This document shows, piece by piece, positions 1 to 5,986 of a stretch of DNA of 6,731 nt. Under the pieces are notes generated by a model, which was given only the letters and a program-made list of their open reading frames with translations, was not told the DNA's origin and did not search any database. Every line of letters begins with the position of its first letter. Positions within the stretch are counted from its first letter, which is position 1. A program made the position numbers and the translations under genes. Origin of the DNA: Propionibacteriaceae bacterium (lineage in GTDB: Bacteria; Actinomycetota; Actinomycetes; Propionibacteriales; Propionibacteriaceae); NCBI GenBank assembly GCA_025923975.1, contig JAICEV010000206.1, forward strand, positions 1-6,731, read 5' to 3'.

Positions 1-522
1 ACTGACCTCAGCGAGCAATACCCCTGCCGGCAGCGTCGGCTGCGTCTGGTATCCGACACCGTACTTGTCGACAATGACGTAGCCGGTCGCCTGGCGCACT
101 GCCAGGACTGGCCGCCGCTCGACGACCGTCAGCCTGATGGTTCTCGGCCAATGGCGTGTGACGGTCGCAGACTCAACCGCCAACAGAGTGGTGGTGCGCT
201 CGGCAATCGCGTCAAGATCTTGACGAGCTAGTGGTACGCCGAGAGGAACTTGCGCGGCAAGGCTGACTTGGGACCGAGTCAGATTATGGGTGCCGACCAC
301 GTCCACTTGTTTCGTGACGAGCGCCGTCGAAAAGTAGACGCTCCACAGACTCGCCGCGAGCAGCGCCACCACGAGCAGGATGACAGCGAACGCCAAGGCC
401 TTGCGACGGCGCCGCAACCGGTGTGACCGCCGACTCTTGTGAGTTTTGCGAGCGTGGGCCTTCCGAGTGTTGCGAGTGTGGGTCTTGCGACTGCCTCGGC
501 GGACCGTGGTCGTTGCGGTCAT
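1..522 (-). CDS. ftsQ: Cell division protein FtsQ, N-terminal 174 residues (cut by window edge)
   Basis: FtsQ is a bitopic divisome protein that links early and late division proteins (the FtsB/FtsL partners) at the septal membrane. Reading the minus strand from ATG at 522 gives an open frame to base 1 with no stop, so the C-terminal part is missing. Residues 1-40 are a very basic cytoplasmic tail rich in Arg, Lys, His and Thr, containing an imperfect 8-residue tandem repeat (residues 12-27). Residues about 42-61 form one membrane segment (LAFAVILLVVALLAASLW). Residues about 70-140 match a POTRA domain: VDVVGTHNL, a PLGVPLARQD stretch, then TVTRHWPRTIRLTVVERRPVLAV, the family's typical RxWPxT...V.ER.P signature. 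The start overlaps the murC stop as ATGA, and a GAGG sits 7 bases upstream. The gene position after murC is the usual actinobacterial one. Identification rests on the POTRA signature, topology and context. Confidence 0.93.
   Translation of the reverse strand, partial: MTATTTVRRGSRKTHTRNTRKAHARKTHKSRRSHRLRRRRKALAFAVILLVVALLAASLWSVYFSTALVTKQVDVVGTHNLTRSQVSLAAQVPLGVPLARQDLDAIAERTTTLLAVESATVTRHWPRTIRLTVVERRPVLAVRQATGYVIVDKYGVGYQTQPTLPAGVLLAEVS
441..488 (-). repeat. Imperfect 24-bp tandem duplication inside ftsQ
   Basis: Two adjacent 24-base units (441-464 and 465-488) match at 20 of 24 positions. In the ftsQ frame they encode RKTHTRNT and RKAHARKT, residues 12-27 of the basic cytoplasmic tail. 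The period is a multiple of three, so the frame is kept. It probably arose by slippage or unequal recombination in a tail that tolerates length change. Confidence 0.75.
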
Positions 523-1958
523 CGCACCGCCTCGGTAAGACGCTGAATCTCGTCGACGATCTTTGGCGCCACCTTGGTGACGTCACCACAGCCGACAGTG
601 ATCACGAGGTCGCCGGGGCGAGCGATCCGGGCCACCGTTGGCGCCGCGTCATCCCAGACAGGCTGGTAGGTCACGTGCGCGGTACCCGGAGTGACCGCAT
701 CGGCCACCATGGCTCCGTCGATTCCGGGGATGGGATCCTCGCGGTCGCCGCAGACATCCATCACAATCGCCTCGTCGGCTTGCTCCAAAGCATGTGCGAG
801 CTCGCGCCAGAAGTCTCGGGTCCGGGTGTAGAGGTGCGGTTGAAAGCAGACCACGACGCGGCCGTCTCCGACGCCAGTACGGGCAGCGATCAGCGTGTTC
901 AACACCTCGGTCGGGTGATGGGCGTAGTCGTCGTAGACCCGAATGTTGTTGGGAGTCCCGATCAGCTGGAAGCGCCGGTAGGTGCCCTGGTACCTGGTCA
1001 GCTCGCGTCGTACGTCGGCCTCGTCCGCGCCGAGCCAGACGGCCACTGCGTACGCCGCTGCGGCGTTCAGCACGTTGTAGTGTCCGGGCACTGAGAGCTC
1101 GACCGGGCCAAAGCGGCCAGCGCGGCCAAGGCTGAAACGTGACCCGGTTCCAGCCAGACGGGCTCCCATGATGTGCACGTCGGCCTCTTCGGCGGTGCCG
1201 AAGGTCATGATCTCAGGCCCCGATGACCCGGCCGCGATCCGCTGCCGTACCCGATCCCTCAGCGCGACAGCGCCTGGATCGTCGGCACTGGTCACCAGCA
1301 ATCGCACTGACGTGGCGGTTGCGAAGCGCAGGAAACCGTCGGCGTAGTTGTCCGCACTCCCCCAGTTGCTGAGGTGATCAGGATCGATGTTGGTGACCAC
1401 CGCCACCTCGCGCGGGTATTGCAGGAATGAGCCGTCACTCTCGTCAGCCTCGACGACCATGACGTCACCACCGCCGAGATGCCCGCCCGTGGCCGAACCG
1501 GTAAGTGCTCCGCCGATCACAAAGGACGGGTCGAATCCGCAGCCGCCTAGCACGTGCGCGATCATCGCCGTTGTTGTGGTCTTGCCGTGAGTTCCCGAGA
1601 CTGCAATGCCGCGCCGGCCGAGCATCAGTGTGCCCAGGGCCGCACTCCGGTGCAGCACGCGTAGGCCGCGGCGCCGGGCCTCCGCCAGTTCGGGGTTGTC
1701 CTCCCGGATCGCCGACGATGCGACGACCGTGGTGGCGTCTCCCAACTGCTCGGCACGGTGCCCGATATAGACACGTGCACCTTGCGCTTCCAGTGCCCGC
1801 AGGTATTTGGAGTCCTGTCGGTCGCTGCCGCTGACGCGGATACCGCTAGCCAGCATCATCGAGGCGATCCCGTTCATGCCGGAACCCCCGATGGCGATGA
1901 AGTGTACGGCTCCAAGCTCGTCCAGACTCGGCAGCTCGATGGGACTGAGCAGGCCCAT
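519..1958 (-). CDS. murC: UDP-N-acetylmuramate--L-alanine ligase MurC
   Basis: MurC is the cytoplasmic ATP-dependent ligase that adds L-Ala to UDP-MurNAc, the first peptide-forming step of peptidoglycan precursor synthesis. The product is 479 residues, normal for the family. The N-terminal Rossmann-like domain carries HFIAIGGSGMNGIA (19-32), the UDP-MurNAc binding loop. The central ATPase domain has the P-loop SGTHGKTTTT (121-130), VEADESDGSF (169-178) and TNIDPDHL (189-196). GHYNVLNAAAA (292-302) and TYRRFQ (326-331) lead into the C-terminal domain with DDYAHHPTE (343-351), CFQPHLYTRT (371-380) and VGCGDV (455-460). ATG at 1958 is chosen over an in-frame upstream codon at 2093 because it overlaps the murG stop as TGATG, follows a 10-base Shine-Dalgarno match, and puts the glycine-rich loop at the usual distance from the N terminus. 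The stop overlaps the ftsQ start. No key residue appears lost. Confidence 0.98.
   Translation of the reverse strand: MGLLSPIELPSLDELGAVHFIAIGGSGMNGIASMMLASGIRVSGSDRQDSKYLRALEAQGARVYIGHRAEQLGDATTVVASSAIREDNPELAEARRRGLRVLHRSAALGTLMLGRRGIAVSGTHGKTTTTAMIAHVLGGCGFDPSFVIGGALTGSATGGHLGGGDVMVVEADESDGSFLQYPREVAVVTNIDPDHLSNWGSADNYADGFLRFATATSVRLLVTSADDPGAVALRDRVRQRIAAGSSGPEIMTFGTAEEADVHIMGARLAGTGSRFSLGRAGRFGPVELSVPGHYNVLNAAAAYAVAVWLGADEADVRRELTRYQGTYRRFQLIGTPNNIRVYDDYAHHPTEVLNTLIAARTGVGDGRVVVCFQPHLYTRTRDFWRELAHALEQADEAIVMDVCGDREDPIPGIDGAMVADAVTPGTAHVTYQPVWDDAAPTVARIARPGDLVITVGCGDVTKVAPKIVDEIQRLTEAVR
530..533 (-). promoter_or_regulatory. Ribosome binding site of ftsQ
   Basis: GAGG on the minus strand, 7 bases upstream of the ftsQ ATG at 522, within the last codons of murC. 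With the ATGA overlap it fixes the ftsQ start. Confidence 0.55.
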
Positions 1959-3070
1959 CAGCGGATCACCTCCAGAACTCGCGACGCCAACACGGTAGCC
2001 GCATCGAGGCTGGCAACATCGGCAAGCGCCTTGCTCATTCCTGCCAGCCGGTCCGGGTGCGCGAACAGTGCGGGGATCTCCTCGGCCACCCACGCGGACG
2101 TGCAGTCGCTGTCAGCCAGCATGATGCCGCCCCCGGCGTTGACGACAAGCTCAGCATTCAGAGCTTGCTCACCATTTCCATGCGGATATGGCACAAAAAC
2201 GGCTGGCAGCCGTACGGCAGCCGTCTCCAGCACTGTGCTGGCGCCGCTGCGGCCTAGCATCAGGTCGGCAGCAGCGTACGCGCGCTCCATCTCTGCCACG
2301 TATGCGACCGGCTGGTAGACGGCCCCGGTCCGCTCATCGACTGTCCGCTCAATGCCAGGCGTGAGGTTCTTGGGCCCGAGCACGTGCAGCACCTGAATCC
2401 CCTGGGCCAGCAGCTCATGCTTGGCTCCCGCCACCGCCGTGTTGATCTGTTGTGCACCTTGAGACCCCCCGCTGACCAGCAGCGTGCGGAGCTCAGGGCG
2501 CAACTCGAAGCCCGTGCGCGCTTCACGCCGCAACGCTGCTCGGTCCAGGTCGGTAATGGCGCGGCGGATTGGCAGTCCGATACAGCGTGCGTGCGGCAGC
2601 TCCGTCTTCGGGAAGGAGGTGTAGACGTGCCTGGTAAGTCGGGCCGCGAGTCTGTTGGCAAGACCCGGCAGCACATTTTGTTCATGAATCACGATTGGCA
2701 GCCCCAACCGACGGGCGGCGAGGTAGGCCGGGGTGGACACGTAGCCGCCGAATCCGAGCACCACGTCAGCCTGGGTGCGTCGCAGCAGACGTACGGTCGC
2801 CCGCACCGCCTCAACCAGACGCGGTCCCAGCAGCGCCAGGTCTTTCCCGATCCGCCGCGGCATCGGCACCGGGGGGATCAGCTCCAGGTCGAGACCAGCT
2901 GCCGGAACCACGGTTGTCTCCAGGCCCCGAGCCGTGCCCAGCGCCGTCAGTGTGACTCCGGGGCTCAACCGGCGGAGCTCAAGGCCGGTTGCGATCAACG
3001 GCGAGGTGTGGCCGGCGGAACCGCCGCCGGCGAGCACTATCGAGCCCGAAGCCCCAGCCGAATCGTTCAT
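1958..3070 (-). CDS. murG: UDP-GlcNAc--lipid I N-acetylglucosaminyltransferase MurG
   Basis: MurG is the membrane-associated GT-B glycosyltransferase (family GT28) that transfers GlcNAc from UDP-GlcNAc to lipid I, giving lipid II on the inner face of the membrane. The product is 370 residues, normal for the family. The N-terminal acceptor domain shows the glycine loop GGGSAGHTSP (15-24), GFGGYVSTPAY (107-117) and HEQNVLPGLANR (129-140), followed by IGLPIRR (164-170). The C-terminal donor domain has the second glycine loop SGGSQGAQQIN (200-210), then GRSGASTVLE (273-282) and the UDP-GlcNAc contact PYPHGNGEQALNA (294-306). The ATG at 3070 overlaps the ftsW stop as ATGA and has GGAG 6 bases upstream; the in-frame upstream codon at 3169 would add a non-homologous-looking tail encoded inside ftsW, so I rejected it. 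The stop overlaps the murC start by one base. Confidence 0.98.
   Translation of the reverse strand: MNDSAGASGSIVLAGGGSAGHTSPLIATGLELRRLSPGVTLTALGTARGLETTVVPAAGLDLELIPPVPMPRRIGKDLALLGPRLVEAVRATVRLLRRTQADVVLGFGGYVSTPAYLAARRLGLPIVIHEQNVLPGLANRLAARLTRHVYTSFPKTELPHARCIGLPIRRAITDLDRAALRREARTGFELRPELRTLLVSGGSQGAQQINTAVAGAKHELLAQGIQVLHVLGPKNLTPGIERTVDERTGAVYQPVAYVAEMERAYAAADLMLGRSGASTVLETAAVRLPAVFVPYPHGNGEQALNAELVVNAGGGIMLADSDCTSAWVAEEIPALFAHPDRLAGMSKALADVASLDAATVLASRVLEVIR
1964..1973 (-). promoter_or_regulatory. Extended Shine-Dalgarno sequence of murC
   Basis: On the minus strand this reads GGAGGTGATC, a 10-base perfect complement of the conserved 3' end of 16S rRNA (the known sequence GATCACCTCC). 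GGAGG is 10 bases and the whole match 5 bases upstream of the murC ATG. It lies inside the last codons of murG (Leu-Glu-Val-Ile-Arg), so it also encodes protein. It settles the murC start at 1958 and suggests independent strong ribosome loading in addition to coupling from murG. Confidence 0.85.
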
Positions 3071-4494
3071 GTCCGTCTCCGCGAACCGACCACAGTCGTC
3101 ATCCTGGGCGATGGCCGCATGGCCTTCCTGGCCAGCAGCTTGCGCGCCTCCGGTTCTCGGCGAGCGCACGCAAGCAGTACACCGATGGCGAGCAAGTTGG
3201 CAATCAACGCCGAACCGCCGTAAGACACCAGCGGGAGGGGCACCCCAGCGATCGGGAGCAGCCGAAGTACAACTGCCAGATTGATCACCGCCTGCACCAT
3301 GAACCAGGCTGTGATACCACCCGCGGCATAGCGTACGAAGAGGTCATCGGCATGCATCGCGATCCGGACGCCGGCATATCCCAAGATGCCGATCATGGCG
3401 AGGATGACCAGGCTGCCGAACAGACCGAACTCCTCACCGAGTACCGCGAAAATGAAGTCGGTATGCGCTTCCGGGAGGCTGCCCCACTTCTGCCGACTGG
3501 CACCCAGACCGACCCCCCACCAGCCGCCGGACGCGATCGCGAACATGCCGGCGTTGGCCTGATCATTGGCGCCGTTGAGGTCAAGGGCCGGGTCCAGAAA
3601 GGCAGCAAGACGTCGCATCCGAACCGGCGAGGTCACGAAGATCGCGATCACACCGGCCAGACCGGCCGACCCCAATGCCAGCAGCACTCGCAGCGGAGCA
3701 CCAACCACCCAGAGCATGCCGGCAGCAATGACCGCCATAACAACTGCCGTTCCGGCGTCGCCCTGGAAGAGCACGAGCAAGATCAAGACCACGCTCACTG
3801 GCAGAAAGGGAACCAGCAAATGCTTGGGCTGGTCGAGCAGGCGATACTTGCGGGCCAGCAGGTCAGCTCCCCAAACGATCATGGCCAGCTTCGCGAACTC
3901 CGCGGGCTGGATGGAGAACAGCGATGAGCCGAGATAGAGCCAGTTCCGATTGCCGTTCACCGAGATGCCGAGCGGCGTATAGGTCAAGATCAACAAAATT
4001 GCCGCTAGAGCAACACCGAACCAACTCAGTAGCCGCAGTGTCGATGGCGGCAGCTTCATGATCGTGAAGGCGCCGAGTACCCCGACACCGAGGAAGATCA
4101 GCTGCCGTTTCACATAGAAGTAGGAGTCATTGAAGGTGAGGTAGGCATTCACACTGGAAGCTGACAGCACCATCATTAGTCCGACGATGATCAACAGCGC
4201 CACGGAGCCGAGTACCAGGTGATAGCTGGTGAGTGGCCGGTCCAGCATCGAGCGGAGCCAGTGCAGTACCTCGATGGGCAACATTGGGCGACGGATGTCG
4301 GCGACTGGGGAATGGCCGACCTTTCCAGCTCGGCTGGGCGCGGTCTGGCCCTGCGGGGTCAGGGTCGCCACCAGTGTCGTGTCGCCCAAGTTCCGTTGCG
4401 TTCGGCGTCGTTCAGGTGCGTACATCGCAAGGCCGACGAGGGAGGGATACCGAGTCGTATCTCGACCGAGGAGAACGCCGCGAGGTGCGTGCAT
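3067..4494 (-). CDS. ftsW: Septal peptidoglycan polymerase FtsW (SEDS family); start uncertain
   Basis: FtsW is the SEDS-family glycosyltransferase that polymerises lipid II at the septum with its partner class B penicillin-binding protein. The integral membrane core begins near residue 85 (DRPLTSYHLVLG) and shows about ten hydrophobic segments. Family marks are NGNRNWL (180-186), IQPAEFAKL (195-203), QGDAGTA (244-250), DLNGANDQ (305-312), then SLPEAHTDFIFAVLGEEFG (339-357), where Asp346 aligns with the known catalytic aspartate, and PLPLVSYGGSAL (419-430). The C-terminal tail is basic. With ATG 4494 the protein is 475 residues with a 70-85 residue cytoplasmic tail; other in-frame starts are TTG 4506, ATG 4425, GTG 4371 and ATG 4284 (about 405 residues). 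None has a convincing Shine-Dalgarno. The first 40 or so codons lie in a long inverted repeat, so the tail may not be native. The identity is firm, the start is not. An Arg (411) stands in VLRLLP where relatives I recall often have Gly. Confidence 0.95.
   Translation of the reverse strand: MHAPRGVLLGRDTTRYPSLVGLAMYAPERRRTQRNLGDTTLVATLTPQGQTAPSRAGKVGHSPVADIRRPMLPIEVLHWLRSMLDRPLTSYHLVLGSVALLIIVGLMMVLSASSVNAYLTFNDSYFYVKRQLIFLGVGVLGAFTIMKLPPSTLRLLSWFGVALAAILLILTYTPLGISVNGNRNWLYLGSSLFSIQPAEFAKLAMIVWGADLLARKYRLLDQPKHLLVPFLPVSVVLILLVLFQGDAGTAVVMAVIAAGMLWVVGAPLRVLLALGSAGLAGVIAIFVTSPVRMRRLAAFLDPALDLNGANDQANAGMFAIASGGWWGVGLGASRQKWGSLPEAHTDFIFAVLGEEFGLFGSLVILAMIGILGYAGVRIAMHADDLFVRYAAGGITAWFMVQAVINLAVVLRLLPIAGVPLPLVSYGGSALIANLLAIGVLLACARREPEARKLLARKAMRPSPRMTTVVGSRRRT
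3077..3080 (-). promoter_or_regulatory. Ribosome binding site of murG
   Basis: GGAG on the minus strand, 6 bases upstream of the murG ATG at 3070 and inside the ftsW 3' end. It supports the ATGA-overlap start over the longer in-frame alternative. Confidence 0.6.
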
Positions 4495-4537
4495 GGGCGG
4501 CGCCAAACGTAACGAGACTTGGGCGACACGGCACTAG
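4371..4537. repeat. Long imperfect inverted repeat (about 60-bp arms) between murD and ftsW
   Basis: The left arm 4371-4430 and the reverse complement of 4478-4537 match at about 44 of 60 positions by hand alignment. The outer 40 match at 33, including a perfect run of 11 (GTCGCCCAAGT and its complement, starting at 4381 and ending at 4527). Similarity fades inward. Of 16 mismatches, 14 are transitions. The 47-base centre holds a small GATAC/GTATC stem (4446-4450 with 4457-4461). The symmetry ends sharply at 4371 and 4537, four to five bases from the murD stop codon. I see no clear target-site duplication and no U-run that would make it a terminator. It could be a decayed MITE-like insertion, an inverted duplication, or a large hairpin acting on mRNA between murD and ftsW. 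The repeat itself is directly visible; its nature is inference. Confidence 0.8.
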
Positions 4538-4540
4538 CCT

Positions 4541-5986
4541 CTACTCCTCTGCAAGCGCACGCACGGCGGCAGCGAAGGCATCGCCGCGTGCGGCGTAGTC
4601 GGTGAACATGTCTTTGCTGGCGCACCCCGGCGCGAGCAGGACAGCATCACCAGGTCTGGCCAGGGAAGCGGCCGCCGCAACGGCTTGTGCCATTGCTCTA
4701 GTGTCGACTCCCTCAATGATTTGTGTGGGGACTTCGGGCGCGTGTCGAGCGAGGGCTTCCGCGATGATCTCTCGATCTATCCCGAGCAGGACGGCGCCAC
4801 GCAACCTTGCACGATGGGCAGTGATCAACTCATCGAAAGTGGTTCCTTTCGCTTGACCTCCGGCGATCCAGACCACAGAGTCAAACGCGCGCAACGCGGC
4901 ATCGGCGGCATGGGGATTAGTGGCCTTCGAATCGTCCACCCAGGAGACCCCATTTCGTTCCAACACGGTCTGGATCTTGTGCGGACCGATCCTGACCGTT
5001 CGCAACCCTTGACGCACCGCCAGCGCGGGCACACCGTAGGAGCGGGCCAGCGCGGCAGCCGCTAGTGCGTTTGCCACATTGTGCGGAGCCGCCGGACTGA
5101 CGTCGCTGATCTTGGCGAGCTCCAGCGCCGAGTCCCGACGCTGCTCAATGAAGGCCCGATCGACCAACAGCTCGTCGACGACGCCGAGCATCGAGAGGCC
5201 AGGCGTGCCCAGTGTGAAGCCGATCGCCCGGGCACCTTCGACCACCTCAGCCTGCTCGACCATCTGCTCGGTGACCGGGTCAGCGACGTTGTAGACGCAG
5301 CTTGCCTGGACGCCGGCGTAGATCGTGGCCTTGGCGTCACGATAGGCGGCGTAGGAACCGTGCCATTCCAGGTGATCGGGTTGCACGTTGAGGACTGCGG
5401 CGGAGTGCAGGGCCAGCGAGTGGGACCAGTGCAACTGATGACTGGACAGCTCGACTGCGAGTACGTCGTACGGTTCGGGGTCCAGCACAGTCTCTATGAT
5501 CGGCCGGCCGATATTGCCCACCGCCGCCGTCCTCAGTCCTGCGGCACTGAGGATCGACTCGAGCATCTGGGTGGTCGTGGTCTTGCCATTCGTGCCGGTG
5601 ATGCCCAGCCAGGGGACGATCTTGTCAGGTCGGCTGAGCCGCCATGCCAGCTCCACCTCGCTCCAGATCGGTACGCCACGTGCGGCCGCCTGCATCAGCA
5701 GCGGCGCGCTGGCCGGCCAGCCGGTGGCGATCACCAGGTCGACGTCATCGGGAAGGATGGCAGTGGCACCCGGCCCGAGCCGGACCGAGCCGCCGAGCAC
5801 TTCCAACAGCTTGCCCTTGTCAGATGTGAGCTCGTCCAGCACGTCATCCAAAGTCGTGACCCGCGCGCCGAACTGCAGCAGCCCATCGGCAGCCGCGAAG
5901 CCGGAAAGCCCGATGCCTGCCACAACTACATGGGCCTGGGCCCACGGCGATCGGCTATCGGCGTGGGCAAGCCAGGAAAGACTCAT
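4541..5986 (-). CDS. murD: UDP-N-acetylmuramoylalanine--D-glutamate ligase MurD
   Basis: MurD is the cytoplasmic ATP-dependent ligase that adds D-Glu to UDP-MurNAc-L-Ala, the step after MurC. The product is 481 residues. The N-terminal UDP-binding domain has VVVAGIGLSGFAAADGL (20-36). The ATPase domain carries the P-loop GITGTNGKTTTT (128-139), VGNIGRP (156-162), VELSSHQL (178-185) and LNVQPDHLEWHGS (199-211). PHNVANALAAAA (301-312) leads to the C-terminal domain with VDDSKATNPHAA (350-361), WIAGGQAKG (373-381) and APGCASKDMFTDYAARGDAF (452-471). In that last motif the Lys at 458 stands where many relatives have Phe or Met. ATG 5986 is chosen because it overlaps the mraY stop as ATGA; the in-frame codon at 6055 would add 23 residues coded inside mraY. 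The Shine-Dalgarno is weak (GGTGG/CAGG), so translation probably depends on coupling. The TAG stop at 4543-4541 lies just outside the inverted repeat. Confidence 0.98.
   Translation of the reverse strand: MSLSWLAHADSRSPWAQAHVVVAGIGLSGFAAADGLLQFGARVTTLDDVLDELTSDKGKLLEVLGGSVRLGPGATAILPDDVDLVIATGWPASAPLLMQAAARGVPIWSEVELAWRLSRPDKIVPWLGITGTNGKTTTTQMLESILSAAGLRTAAVGNIGRPIIETVLDPEPYDVLAVELSSHQLHWSHSLALHSAAVLNVQPDHLEWHGSYAAYRDAKATIYAGVQASCVYNVADPVTEQMVEQAEVVEGARAIGFTLGTPGLSMLGVVDELLVDRAFIEQRRDSALELAKISDVSPAAPHNVANALAAAALARSYGVPALAVRQGLRTVRIGPHKIQTVLERNGVSWVDDSKATNPHAADAALRAFDSVVWIAGGQAKGTTFDELITAHRARLRGAVLLGIDREIIAEALARHAPEVPTQIIEGVDTRAMAQAVAAAASLARPGDAVLLAPGCASKDMFTDYAARGDAFAAAVRALAEE

Noticed and set aside
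423..1094. A 223-codon plus-strand frame opposite murC and ftsQ
   Set aside because: It is antisense to verified coding sequence, with a Cys-rich start caused by the ftsQ tandem repeat read in reverse.
1958..2093. Extended murC start at 2093
   Set aside because: The extra 45 residues lie inside murG and do not resemble MurC; the strong Shine-Dalgarno and TGATG overlap point to 1958.
2989..3927. A 312-codon open frame on the plus strand across ftsW and murG
   Set aside because: It is antisense to two clearly identified genes, has low-complexity composition and no recognisable domain. Long antisense frames are common opposite GC-rich genes.
4446..4461. Short GATAC/GTATC hairpin at the palindrome centre as a rho-independent terminator
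   Set aside because: The stem is only 5 bp and no T-run follows on either strand.
4519..4547. TTGGGC near the outer end of the repeat arm as an outward -35 promoter element
   Set aside because: No acceptable -10 hexamer lies at the proper spacing on either arm.
4359..4625. A small minus-strand frame spanning the whole inverted repeat
   Set aside because: It overlaps the end of murD in another frame and runs through the repeat; no ribosome site or family resemblance. I considered it as an element-encoded protein but nothing supports that.
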